A DNA stretch of 64,000 nt. Source: Gaiellasilicea sp963791905 (GTDB taxonomy: Bacteria > Actinomycetota > Thermoleophilia > Gaiellales > Gaiellaceae). Position numbers and translations under genes: made by a program. The notes below the pieces were generated by a model that saw only the letters and a program-made list of their open reading frames with translations, made no database searches and was not told where the DNA came from. Positions 9,099 to 16,912 of this stretch are shown one piece after another (positions within the stretch are counted from its first letter, which is position 1; every line of letters begins with the position of its first letter). Location: positions 372,001 through 436,000 of the forward strand of contig CAWBTX010000006.1 of NCBI GenBank assembly GCA_963791905.1, in the 5' to 3' direction.

Positions 9099-9910
9099 CG
9101 GAGCGCGTACCTCGCGCAGGCGAGATCGGTGACGAGCACGTCGAGCAGGCCCGTCCGGAGCGCTCCCCGAACGGCGTCACGCTTGCGCGTGCCGCCCGCC
9201 GCGGCGAACACGCGCGCGGACCGGAGGTGCTCGAGCGAGATCGCGATCGCTTGCAGCTCCGGCACGAGCAGCCGGCCGTCCTGGTCGAACTCGTAGACGA
9301 GCACGTGACCGCCGCCCGGCCGCGCGCCGATGCCGACGAGCGCCGTCGTGACGCGACGGAACCGCTGCAGTGTCGGCCTCACGGCGGGATCGGCGATGAG
9401 CTCGGTGCGCGCGGCGGTCAGCGCGGGCGCCGGCAGCAGCTGCGCGCGCCCGCCGAGCCGCTCGGCGAGGACGAGCGAGACCTCGGACGGGCCGCTCCCT
9501 CCGCGAAGGCCCGCCACTGCGCCGCAGATCTGCACGATCTCGATGCCGAGCGGCGTCGGCTCGACCTCCTCCGCGAGCGCCCGCAGCGTCGTGCCCCAGG
9601 CGACGCCGAGCACCTCGCCGGGGCGCAGCAGCTGCGGCAGCCAGCCGGCGGCGACTGCCGGAATCTCGCGCGCATCCGGCACGACGACCGCAAGCTCGAG
9701 CCCGTACATCTCCTCGAGGCCCGTAGCCGTAGCGTCGTCCTGCGGCCGGTCCTCGATCTCGATCCGCACGATTCCCTGCTCGAGCGCCTCGTCGAGCATC
9801 CGGCCGACCCGGAAGCGCGACACGCCGAGTCGCTCGCCGATCTCCTGGCGCGTCAGACCGCGGCGATAGTGCAGGCGGGCGACGTGCGCGAGCTCGGTGG
9901 CCGTGCTCAT
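9095..9910 (-). CDS. SorC/DeoR-type transcriptional regulator
   Basis: A 271-residue regulator. Residues about 1-60 form a helix-turn-helix (HYRRGLTRQEIGERLGVSRFRVGRMLDEA) and the rest is the SorC sugar-binding domain (LRPGEVLGVAWGTTLRALA, then QICGAVAGLRGG), which senses phosphorylated sugars in characterised relatives. The ATG at 9910 is chosen because the HTH begins at once; upstream in-frame codons run into the divergent operon's control region. It heads the SDR-kinase transcript and is back to back with the lactonase-aldolase operon (20 bp between start codons), the usual layout for an autoregulator of both. See the repeat at 9908-9936. Confidence 0.87.
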   Translation of the reverse strand: MSTATELAHVARLHYRRGLTRQEIGERLGVSRFRVGRMLDEALEQGIVRIEIEDRPQDDATATGLEEMYGLELAVVVPDAREIPAVAAGWLPQLLRPGEVLGVAWGTTLRALAEEVEPTPLGIEIVQICGAVAGLRGGSGPSEVSLVLAERLGGRAQLLPAPALTAARTELIADPAVRPTLQRFRRVTTALVGIGARPGGGHVLVYEFDQDGRLLVPELQAIAISLEHLRSARVFAAAGGTRKRDAVRGALRTGLLDVLVTDLACARYALR

Positions 9911-9936
9911 GTGAGCAGTATGCTGCACATGTGAGC
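9908..9936. promoter_or_regulatory. Putative SorC operator between divergent starts
   Basis: Two direct CATGTGAGC copies (9908-9916 and 9928-9936) are spaced 20 bp apart. Between them is an inverted repeat TGTGAGCAG...CTGCACA centred on TATG. The whole block covers both start codons, so a bound regulator would block both genes. This is a location-based prediction. Confidence 0.5.
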
Positions 9937-10758
9937 GGACAGGTGCGGACCGTGCTCGGGGACGTGCCCGCCGAGGAGCTCGGCCGGTGCGACGCACACG
10001 AGCATCTGCTTCTCGTCTCGCGGCTGCTGCGCGGCGACGAGCTCGACGACCGGGAGGCCGCAGCCGACGACGCGCGGGCGCTGCGGGCGGCGGGGGCCGA
10101 TGCAGTCGCGGAGTGGACGCCGATCGGTCTCGGCCGCGACCTCGACGGGCTGGCGGAGGCGTCGAGAGCGAGCGGGCTCCACATCATCGCCTCGACCGGC
10201 TTTCACCGCGACGCGCACTACGCAGAGGACTTCTGGGGCCGCGAGGCGGCGGTGCCGGAGCTCCTGGAGCTCTTCGTCGCCGACCTGGGCGATCGCTGCG
10301 GGCTGATCAAGGTCGGCGCCGGCTACCACCGCCGCACCGCCTTCGAGAGCCTCACCTGGGAGGCTGCGGCGGCGGCGCGCGCGGAGACCGGCGCGCCGGT
10401 GTGCGTCCACCTCGAGCACGGCACGTGTGGACCCGAGGCGGTTGAGGCCTTCGGCGACGGCGTCGTGCTCGCGCACCTCGACCGCAACCCGGACCCCGGC
10501 CTGCACCGCGAGCTCGCCCAGGCGGGCGCGTGGCTCTCGTACGACGGGATCGGCCGGATCAAGTACGGCCCCGACTCGGCGATCCTCGACCTGATCGAGA
10601 CCGTCGGGCCGGAGCGCCTCCTGCTCGGCGGCGACCAGGCGCGACGGACCGAGCACCCGATCGACTGGCTCTTCACGCGCTTCGTCCCCCGGCTCGACGC
10701 GGACGTCGCGGAGCGCGTGCTCGTGACGAACCCGGCGGCGGCGTTCGCATGGAGGTAG
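9931..10758 (+). CDS. Phosphotriesterase-family metal-dependent hydrolase (probable lactonase)
   Basis: A 275-residue amidohydrolase-fold enzyme of the PTE/Php family. The metal ligands appear in order: HxH in CDAHEHL (residues about 23 and 25), the bridging Lys in GLIKVGAGYH near 126, His in VCVHLEHG near 158, His in VLAHLDRN near 180, and the final Asp in LLGGDQAR near 234. Family members with this context are often sugar-lactone hydrolases rather than true phosphotriesterases. The GTG start at 9931 sits at the operator edge, so the message is almost leaderless. It leads an operon with the FAD oxidoreductase, which starts inside its last codons. Expected role: hydrolysis of a lactone or cyclic phosphate in the pathway. 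Confidence 0.8.
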   Translation: MSGQVRTVLGDVPAEELGRCDAHEHLLLVSRLLRGDELDDREAAADDARALRAAGADAVAEWTPIGLGRDLDGLAEASRASGLHIIASTGFHRDAHYAEDFWGREAAVPELLELFVADLGDRCGLIKVGAGYHRRTAFESLTWEAAAAARAETGAPVCVHLEHGTCGPEAVEAFGDGVVLAHLDRNPDPGLHRELAQAGAWLSYDGIGRIKYGPDSAILDLIETVGPERLLLGGDQARRTEHPIDWLFTRFVPRLDADVAERVLVTNPAAAFAWR

Positions 10759-12035
10759 ACGTCCTCGTCGTCGGCGCCGGCTCGGCCGGCTCGACCGCGG
10801 CCATCGCCGCCGCCCGCACCGGTGCGAAGACGCTCCTCGTCGACCGCCTCGGCTTCCTCGGCGGCACCTCGACCGCGGTCCTCGACACGTTCTATGCCTT
10901 CTACACGCCGGGCGAGCGCCCGCGGAAGGTCGTGTCCGGCATCCCCGACGAGGTCGTCGAGCGGCTGCGCGCCGAGGACGCCGCGTTCGAGCGCCCGAAC
11001 ACTTACGGCGCCGGCACCGGGATCACCTACGACCCCGAGGTGCTCAAGCGGACCTGGGAGGCGCTCGTGCTGGACGCGGGCGCCGACGTGCTCCTCCATT
11101 CCTTCGTCCACGGGGTTGATGTAGAGCATGTCGATGCGGAGCCGGACGGCCGCGTCGCTGCCGTGCGGCTCTGGACGAAGGGCGGCGAGCGGGTCGTGCG
11201 CCCGCGCGTCGTGGTCGACGCGAGCGGCGACGCCGACGTGTGCCACCACGCGGGCGCGCCCTACGAGCGCCCGGGCGAGCACGGCCGCGTGCAGAGCCTC
11301 TCCACCGTCTTCCGGATGGCGAACGTGGACGTCGAGCGAGCCGAGGCGGTGCCGAAGGCCGAGCTGTGGCGCCTCATGCGCGAGGCGTCGGCCTCCGGCG
11401 AGTACGCGCTGCCGCGGCTGGAGGGCTCGGTGCACCGCACGCCGCAGCCGGGCGTGATGATGGCGCTGATGACGCGGATGCGGGACGTGGACGCGACGGA
11501 TCCGGAGCAGCTGACCCGGGCGGAGATCGAGGGGCGGCGCCAGTGCCGCGAGTACTTCCGCTTCCTCCGCGAGCGGGTACCGGGGTACGAGCGGGCCGTC
11601 CTCGTCTCGACGAGCCCTGCGATCGGCGTCCGCGAGAGCCGCCGCATCCTGGGCGAGCACGTGCTGACCGCCGAGGAGGTGCTCGCCGGCACGCAGTTCG
11701 CGGACCAGATCGCCCAGTGCGGAGCGCCGATCGAGGACCATCACGCCGGCTCCGATACACGCTGGGTCTACCTCGACGAGGGCGCGACCTACGGCATCCC
11801 GTATCGCGCGCTCCTGCCGCAGGGCCTGCCGAACGTCGTCGTCGCCGGGCGCTGCTTCTCGGCCACGCACGACGCGCACGCCTCCGCACGAAGCATGGGC
11901 ACGTGCATGGCGATGGGGCAGGCTGCGGGAACTGCGGCGGCGCTCGCGGCGGCGGCCGGTGGAACCGTGGCCGAGCTCGATCCGGAGCCGCTGCGCGCGC
12001 GGCTGCGGGAGGACGGTGCGCATGTCGGCGCTTGA
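10749..12035 (+). CDS. FAD-dependent oxidoreductase
   Basis: A 428-residue flavoprotein of the FAD_oxidored type. The dinucleotide motif VLVVGAGSAGSTAAIAAARTG opens the protein and the ribose-binding acidic residue follows in LLVDR. FLGGTST near residue 40 marks the FAD-contacting turn, VVDASGDADV near 155 is the second FAD motif, and the C-terminal NVVVAGRCFSATHDAHASARSMGTCMAMGQAAG closes the site. The ATG at 10749 overlaps the lactonase end by 10 bp. Relatives in sugar loci oxidise hydroxyls of sugars or sugar acids, but the electron acceptor and substrate are unknown. Its place between a lactonase and an aldolase is unusual and hints at an oxidative step distinct from classical Entner-Doudoroff. 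Confidence 0.78.
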   Translation: MEVDVLVVGAGSAGSTAAIAAARTGAKTLLVDRLGFLGGTSTAVLDTFYAFYTPGERPRKVVSGIPDEVVERLRAEDAAFERPNTYGAGTGITYDPEVLKRTWEALVLDAGADVLLHSFVHGVDVEHVDAEPDGRVAAVRLWTKGGERVVRPRVVVDASGDADVCHHAGAPYERPGEHGRVQSLSTVFRMANVDVERAEAVPKAELWRLMREASASGEYALPRLEGSVHRTPQPGVMMALMTRMRDVDATDPEQLTRAEIEGRRQCREYFRFLRERVPGYERAVLVSTSPAIGVRESRRILGEHVLTAEEVLAGTQFADQIAQCGAPIEDHHAGSDTRWVYLDEGATYGIPYRALLPQGLPNVVVAGRCFSATHDAHASARSMGTCMAMGQAAGTAAALAAAAGGTVAELDPEPLRARLREDGAHVGA

Positions 12036-12567
12036 GCGGCTCCGCGAGGAACGGTTCGTGGCGATCCTGCGCCGGCCGCCGGACCTCGACGCCGCGGCCG
12101 AGGAGCTGGTCGCCGCCGGCGTCGGCGTCCTCGAGATCACCCTCGACACGCCGGGCGCACTCGAGGCGATCGCGCGCTGGCGCGACCGGGCGACAGTGCT
12201 GGCCGGCACCGTGCGGACGCAGGCCGAGGCCGACGCCGCGACGGAGGCCGGTGCCGCAGCGCTCGTCTCGCCGACGCTTGTGTTCCTGGAACACAAAGTC
12301 CCTCACGTCCCGGGCGCGTTCACCCCAACCGAGGTCGAGACGGCCTGGCGGGCCGGGGCGCCGCTCGTGAAGCTCTTCCCGGCCGCTGCCCTGGGACCGG
12401 GCTACGTTCGCGGCCTGCTCTCGCCGCTCGCAGGCGTCGAGCTGCTCGCGACCGGGGGCGTCACGGCCGAGAACGCCGGCGACTTCCTCGACGCCGGTGC
12501 GGTGGCGGTGGGAGCGGACTCGAGCCGGGCGCTCGCCGTCTGGGCCGCGGTTAGAGTCGGCGCGTGA
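12022..12567 (+). CDS. KDPG/KDPGal-type aldolase
   Basis: A 181-residue class I aldolase of the Eda/DgoA family, which splits 2-keto-3-deoxy-6-phospho sugar acids into pyruvate and glyceraldehyde 3-phosphate. The catalytic Glu is in VLEITLDTPGA (residues about 40-45), the phosphate loop in VLAGTVRT, and the Schiff-base Lys in PLVKLFPAAALGPGYVRGL near residue 118. The C-terminal phosphate-binding LLATGGVTAENAGDFLDAGA is intact. The ATG at 12022 lies inside the end of the FAD oxidoreductase gene, and the gene's own end overlaps the next start (GTGA). It is slightly shorter than the usual ~200 residues but complete. No matching sugar-acid dehydratase lies nearby. Confidence 0.88.
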   Translation: MSALERLREERFVAILRRPPDLDAAAEELVAAGVGVLEITLDTPGALEAIARWRDRATVLAGTVRTQAEADAATEAGAAALVSPTLVFLEHKVPHVPGAFTPTEVETAWRAGAPLVKLFPAAALGPGYVRGLLSPLAGVELLATGGVTAENAGDFLDAGAVAVGADSSRALAVWAAVRVGA

Positions 12568-13685
12568 GAGCGGCGGTCGTCGGAACCGGCTTCATCGGCG
12601 TCGTGCACGTCGAGGCGCTGCGACGGCTCGGAATCGAGGTCGTCGGCGTCGTCGGCTCGTCGCCCGACCGCGCCCGCGAGAAGCCCGCGCTTCCGGAGCC
12701 GTACGAGACCTTCGAGGCGATGCTGGCGGACGAGCGCGTGGACGTCGTCCACCTGACGACGCCGAACCACCTCCACCACCCTCAGGTGAAGGCCGTGCTC
12801 GCGGCGGGCAAGCACGTCGTCTGCGAGAAGCCGCTGGCGCTGACGTCGGCCGAGTCGGGTGAGCTGCTTCGCCTCGCCGAGGAGAGTGGGCTCGTGCACT
12901 GCACGAACTACAACATCCGCTTCTACCCGATCTGCCACGAGGCGCGGGCCCGCGTCCAGCGCGGCGAGATCGGCCGCGTCTGGAACGCGCACGGCACCTA
13001 CATCCAGGACTGGCTCCACCAGTCGACCGACTGGAACTGGCGGCTCGACCCGGAGCTCGGCGGATCGCTGCGCGCGGTCGCCGACATCGGGACGCACTGG
13101 TTCGACCTGACGGGCTGGATCACGGGCCGCCGCGCCGCCGCGGTCTTCGCCGACCTCTACACGGTGCACGAGGTCCGGCATGTCCCGACCGGCCCGGTGG
13201 AGACCTACGCGGACGCCGGCGACGTCGAGCGCGCCGACCGCCCGATGTCCACCGAGGACATCGCCCACATCCTCCTTCGCTACGAGGACGGGACGCGCGG
13301 CCAGGTGACGATCTCGCAGGTCAGCGCGGGACGGAAGAACCACCTCTCCTGGGAGCTCGACGGCTCCGAGGGCGCGCTCGCCTGGAGCTCGGAGCGGCAC
13401 GAGGAGCTCTGGCTCGGCCACCGTGACCGGCCGAACGAGATCCTGTTCCGCGATCCGGGGCTCATGGTCGGCCCGCTCGGCGGCGACTATCCGGCCGGCC
13501 ACGCCGAGGGGTTCACGGACACGTTCAAGCAGCTGTACCGGGCCGTCTACCGCGCGGTCGAGGCAGGCGCGATGCCCGCGGAGCCGGACTTCCCGACCTT
13601 CGCGGACGGGCACGAGGAGATCCTGATCGGCGAGGCAGTCGCGGAGTCGGCGAGAACCGAACGATGGGTGGAGGTGAGGCGGTGA
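12564..13685 (+). CDS. Gfo/Idh/MocA-family dehydrogenase (first of two)
   Basis: A 373-residue NAD(P)-dependent sugar oxidoreductase. The N-terminal Rossmann motif is VVGTGFIGVVHVEAL, TTPNHLHHPQ follows, and the catalytic Lys lies in CEKPLALTSAES near residue 94. The C-terminal domain carries the acid pair in VADIGTHWFDLTGW near residue 177. Family enzymes oxidise inositols, 1,5-anhydrosugars, levoglucosan or glycosides, commonly at C3. Start GTG overlaps the aldolase stop. It is followed with a 4-bp overlap by a TIM-barrel isomerase, a pair typical of oxidation/epimerisation routes for glycosides and inositols. The precise substrate is unknown. Confidence 0.86.
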   Translation: MRAAVVGTGFIGVVHVEALRRLGIEVVGVVGSSPDRAREKPALPEPYETFEAMLADERVDVVHLTTPNHLHHPQVKAVLAAGKHVVCEKPLALTSAESGELLRLAEESGLVHCTNYNIRFYPICHEARARVQRGEIGRVWNAHGTYIQDWLHQSTDWNWRLDPELGGSLRAVADIGTHWFDLTGWITGRRAAAVFADLYTVHEVRHVPTGPVETYADAGDVERADRPMSTEDIAHILLRYEDGTRGQVTISQVSAGRKNHLSWELDGSEGALAWSSERHEELWLGHRDRPNEILFRDPGLMVGPLGGDYPAGHAEGFTDTFKQLYRAVYRAVEAGAMPAEPDFPTFADGHEEILIGEAVAESARTERWVEVRR

Positions 13686-14590
13686 AGCTCGGCTTTCTGA
13701 CGGCGGCGTTCCCGGACCTGTCGCTCGAGGAGGTGGCCGCCTGGGCACAGGCGGAGGGGTTCGAGACGCTCGAGGTCGCCTGCTGGCCCGCGGGGGGCGG
13801 CGAGAAGCGGCGCTACGCAGGCGTGACGCACATCGACGTGGACGATTTCGACGCCGGGCAGGTGCGCGACCTGCTCGACCGGCACGGGCTCGAGATCTCC
13901 GCGCTCGCCTACTACCCGAACAACCTCCACCCGGACGACGCGCACCGCGAGCAGGTGAACGGGCACCTGCGCAGGGTCGTCGACGCGGCGGCGACGCTCG
14001 GGGTGGACACGGTGGGGACATTCGTCGGCAACGACAAGGACCGGCCGCTGCCCGAGAACCTCGACCGCTTCCGCGCGATCTGGCCGGATCTCGTCAGGCA
14101 CGCGGGCTCGCAGGGCGTGAGGATCGCGATCGAGAACTGCCCGATGATCTTCAGCTGGGACGAATGGCCCGGCGGGAACAACCTCGCGTGGTCGCCGGCG
14201 ATCTGGGAGCAGATGTTCGAGGCCATCCCGGACGAGAACTTCGGGCTCAACCTCGATCCCTCCCACCTCGTCTGGCTGATGATCGACGCGGAGCGAGCGG
14301 TCTACGACTTCGCCGACCGGCTCTTCCACGTCCATGCGAAGGATCTCGAGGTGCGGCGCGACGGGCTCTACCGGCACGGCACGCTCTCGGCCGGAATGGG
14401 CTGGCAGGTGCCGCGACTACCGGGCCTGGGCGAGGTCGACTGGCCGCGGTTCGTGGCGGCGCTCTACGCCGTCGGCTACGACCGGTTCATCTCGATCGAG
14501 CACGAGGACCGCCGCTTCGAGGGCGACGAGGAGCTCGTCAAGCGCGGCTTCCTGATCGCGCGCGACACGCTGCGGCCGCTCGTCAAATAG
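13682..14590 (+). CDS. Sugar phosphate isomerase/epimerase-like TIM-barrel protein
   Basis: A 302-residue xylose-isomerase-like (AP endonuclease 2 family) protein. Metal and catalytic residues are visible in RIAIENCPM (Glu), NLDPSHLVW (Asp/His), FHVHAKDLEV (His/Asp) and FISIEHEDRRF (Glu) toward the C-terminus. Relatives include IolE/IolI, keto-sugar epimerases and 3-keto-glycoside lyases. GTG at 13682 is preferred over the upstream ATG at 13664 because a GGAGGTGA ribosome site lies just before it and the protein then starts directly with the first barrel strand (KLGFLTAAF). Its TAG stop is the left end of a perfect palindrome shared with the convergent GntR gene. Confidence 0.83.
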   Translation: MKLGFLTAAFPDLSLEEVAAWAQAEGFETLEVACWPAGGGEKRRYAGVTHIDVDDFDAGQVRDLLDRHGLEISALAYYPNNLHPDDAHREQVNGHLRRVVDAAATLGVDTVGTFVGNDKDRPLPENLDRFRAIWPDLVRHAGSQGVRIAIENCPMIFSWDEWPGGNNLAWSPAIWEQMFEAIPDENFGLNLDPSHLVWLMIDAERAVYDFADRLFHVHAKDLEVRRDGLYRHGTLSAGMGWQVPRLPGLGEVDWPRFVAALYAVGYDRFISIEHEDRRFEGDEELVKRGFLIARDTLRPLVK

Positions 14591-14620
14591 GACTTAGTGT
14601 TGAAACAACACTAAGTCCTA
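14588..14620. terminator. Perfect 15-bp palindrome between convergent genes (bidirectional hairpin; repeat copy 1)
   Basis: Arms 14588-14602 and 14606-14620 are exact reverse complements around an AAA loop; the core reads GTGTTGAAACAACAC. The outer TAG of each arm is the stop codon of each flanking convergent gene. It likely ends both transcripts, although no T-run follows. A second copy of the core occurs at 17248-17278 inside a coding sequence, so it may be a dispersed repeat rather than a simple terminator. Confidence 0.75.
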
Positions 14621-15343
14621 GTGGCCGCGCGGACGCTCGACGTCGAACTCGATGTCGAGCGCGTAGCGGTCGCCGGCGTAGCGCGACTCGGTCGACTCGA
14701 GCGGCCGGCCCCGCTGGTCGAGGATCAGTCGGCGCTCGACGAGGAGCGCCGACCCGGTGCTCACGTCGAGGAGAGCGGCGTCGGCGGCGGTCGCGGGCTC
14801 GGCGTCGAGCGTTCCTCGGCCGCGCGTGGGCACGAAGCCGGCGGCGAAGAGGGTCGCGTGCAGCGAGCCGGACTCGAGGTCCGCGCCGAGAACGGCCTCG
14901 GAGCAGGCCCCCCGGAGCACGGCCGACTCGACCGCCACCGGCACGCCGTCCGCGAGCCGCAGCCGCCGCACCAGGACGACGCGCGCACCCGGCTTGAGTC
15001 TCAGCCGCGCGGCCTCCTCCGGCGTCGCCTCGCGGAGCTCGCGCTCGAGCAGCCGTGAGGCCGGAGCGCGATGGCGCCGGCGCATCTCGGTCGTGAAGTT
15101 GAGGAGGTTCCCGGCCTGGCGGTGCGCGGGCGGCTCGGCGACGAAGGTGCCGCGGCCCGGCACGCGCTCGAGCAGGCCCTCCTGGGCGAGCCGCTGGACC
15201 GCCTGCCGCGCTGTCATCCGGCTGACCGCGAACTCCTCGCAGAGCTCGGCGTCCGACGGCAGCGCATCCCCCGGAGCGAGCGCGCCGATCCGGGCCCGCA
15301 GTGCCTGCTCGATCTCGTAATAGCGCGGGACGAAGGAGCTCAT
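14618..15343 (-). CDS. GntR-family regulator, HutC subfamily (UTRA effector domain)
   Basis: A 241-residue repressor. The N-terminal winged helix (YYEIEQALRARI...LPSDAELCEEFAVSRMTARQAVQRLAQEGLLERVPGRGTFV, residues about 8-70) is the classical GntR domain. The remainder is a UTRA ligand domain, ending TESRYAGDRYALDIEFD. HutC-type proteins such as NagR and DasR bind GTCTAGAC-like palindromes and respond to sugar phosphates. Such a site (TGTCTAGACA) lies at 19209-19218, between the two transcripts of this block. The gene overlaps the SMP-30 gene by 4 bp and is last in the lactonase-SDR-dehydrogenase transcript, which fits local control of this and the ABC importer operon. Confidence 0.88.
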   Translation of the reverse strand: MSSFVPRYYEIEQALRARIGALAPGDALPSDAELCEEFAVSRMTARQAVQRLAQEGLLERVPGRGTFVAEPPAHRQAGNLLNFTTEMRRRHRAPASRLLERELREATPEEAARLRLKPGARVVLVRRLRLADGVPVAVESAVLRGACSEAVLGADLESGSLHATLFAAGFVPTRGRGTLDAEPATAADAALLDVSTGSALLVERRLILDQRGRPLESTESRYAGDRYALDIEFDVERPRGH

Positions 15344-16158
15344 GCGTCGAGGGCCGAGCGCCCTGGTCGGTGCAGCGGTGCCCCGCGGAGGCCGAGGTCG
15401 AGGAGGGTGAGGTGCCAGCGTCCGAAGTTGGCGGCGACGACGCGGTCGAGCTCGGCCCCCACGAAGCAGACGTTCGTCGGCGCGCCGAGCGTCGTCCCCT
15501 GTGGGTCGTCGGCGACGATCTCCAGGCCGCCGTTGCCGTCGAAGTGGTAGATCCGGTCGGGGCGGTAGCAGCTGACGAGGAGGCCACCGTCGTCGGTGCA
15601 CGCGAGCCCGTCGAGCACGGCGCCGTCGATCCGCAACACCGTCTCGCACTCTCCTGTCTCGAGGTCGATGCGCGACAGCCGAGGATCGTGCGACTCGACG
15701 AGCCACAGCCAGCGGCCGTCCGGCGAGACCGCGAGGCCGTTGGTGAAGCAGGGGCGGTCGCGCGAGAGCGTCTCCACGCCGCCGTCGACGTCGAGACGGA
15801 GGATCCGGCCGTCGTTGCGGTGCCAGGTCCCGGAGTCGGAGACGTAGAGCGTGCCGTCGGGCGCGAACGCCGGGTAGTTCGCGAAGACGAGATCCGTGGC
15901 GAGCGGCGCGAAGGCGCTCCCGTCGAAGGCGTGCACGCCCGCCTCCTGGCAGCAGACGACGAGGCGGCCGCGGCCGTCGACGGCGAGGCCGAGCACGAAG
16001 CCGGGAGCACGGGCGACCTCGGCGAAGGTGCGGCCGGCGAGCTCGACTCGGTACAGCTGCCCCGCCTCGCCGCCCGCCCACACGCAGCCGCGCTCCGGGT
16101 CCCAGGCGACGCCCTCGGGGTGGTCGAGCCCGAAGACGAGCACCTCAGTCGGCCGCAT
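15340..16158 (-). CDS. SMP-30/gluconolactonase-family lactonase
   Basis: A 272-residue six-bladed propeller enzyme that hydrolyses aldonolactones. Calcium-site residues are visible: Glu in HPEGVAWDPE near residue 15, Asn in PCFTNGLAVSPDG near 140, and Asp in VLDGLACTDDGG near 190. The N-terminal MRPTEVLVFGLDHPEG is typical and the length is normal. It overlaps the GntR gene by 4 bp and the upstream SDR by 14 bp. It would open the lactone made by the SDR, the Zn-dehydrogenase or the Gfo/Idh enzyme of the same transcript. It is the second lactonase-type enzyme in the island, next to the unrelated PTE-type one at 9931. Confidence 0.87.
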   Translation of the reverse strand: MRPTEVLVFGLDHPEGVAWDPERGCVWAGGEAGQLYRVELAGRTFAEVARAPGFVLGLAVDGRGRLVVCCQEAGVHAFDGSAFAPLATDLVFANYPAFAPDGTLYVSDSGTWHRNDGRILRLDVDGGVETLSRDRPCFTNGLAVSPDGRWLWLVESHDPRLSRIDLETGECETVLRIDGAVLDGLACTDDGGLLVSCYRPDRIYHFDGNGGLEIVADDPQGTTLGAPTNVCFVGAELDRVVAANFGRWHLTLLDLGLRGAPLHRPGRSALDA

Positions 16159-16912
16159 GCCCCACCGTGCCGTCGATGGTCAGGCCGCCGTCGACGACGA
16201 GCTCGTGGCCCGTCACGTACCGCGCCTCGTGGGTCGCCAGGAAGACCGCCGCATCCGCGACCTCCTCCGGCGCGCCGATCCGGCCGAGCGGGATCCGATG
16301 CTCGTACGTCCGACGGACCTCGGGCGTGTACGCGCGCTGGTTCATCGCCGTGTCGGTCGCGCCCGGAGCGACGGCGTTCACGGTGATGCCGTGCGGCGCG
16401 ACCTCGACCGCCAGCGTCTTGGTGAGGACAACGATGGCGCCCTTCGCGGCGGTGTACGCCCCGAGGCCGCCGACGACCAGGATGTCGGCTGCGGAGCTGA
16501 GGTTGACGATCCTGCCCCCTGTGCCCTGCTCGATCATCTGCCGGGCGGCGGCGCGGCACCCGTAGAAGAAGCCGTTCAGGTTCGGGCCGAGCAGCTCGTG
16601 CCACTCGTCGTCCGTCGTCTCCACGAGCGGCTTCACGAAGAGCCTGGCCGCGTTGTTCACCCAGATGTCGATCCCACCGAGCCGCTCGACCGCGAGGGCG
16701 GCCAGCCGCTCGACCGCGGCGGGGTCGCCCGTGTTCCCCTCGAGAGCGTGGAGCTCGCGGCCGGCGGCGGCAACGAGCGAGGCGGTCTCGGCCGTGTCGG
16801 CGAGATCGATCGTCGCGACGTCGGCGCCGGCGCGCGCGAGCGCCACGGCGAGGGCCTGCCCGATCCCGGTCGCGGCGCCGGTGACGACGGCTCGATTGCC
16901 GTGGAGCGTCAT
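16145..16912 (-). CDS. Short-chain dehydrogenase (sugar dehydrogenase-like SDR)
   Basis: A 255-residue classical SDR. TGAATGIGQALAVALARAG opens the Rossmann fold, TIDLAD suggests NAD preference, and NNAA is near residue 89. Catalytic Ser is in NLSSAADILVVG and Tyr/Lys in AYTAAKGAIV. The ATG at 16912 has a strong AGGAGG site five bases upstream and is preferred over longer in-frame extensions. It shares 14 bp with the SMP-30 lactonase gene, a pairing that suggests oxidation of an aldose to a lactone followed by ring opening. It is only distantly similar to the SDR at 8403, so the island has two separate oxidation steps of this type. Confidence 0.86.
   Translation of the reverse strand: MTLHGNRAVVTGAATGIGQALAVALARAGADVATIDLADTAETASLVAAAGRELHALEGNTGDPAAVERLAALAVERLGGIDIWVNNAARLFVKPLVETTDDEWHELLGPNLNGFFYGCRAAARQMIEQGTGGRIVNLSSAADILVVGGLGAYTAAKGAIVVLTKTLAVEVAPHGITVNAVAPGATDTAMNQRAYTPEVRRTYEHRIPLGRIGAPEEVADAAVFLATHEARYVTGHELVVDGGLTIDGTVGHAAD

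Noticed and set aside
9931..10758. A true phosphotriesterase for organophosphates
   Set aside because: The metal residues fit the PTE family, but the neighbours (aldolase, dehydrogenases, kinase) point to sugar-lactone or related hydrolysis.
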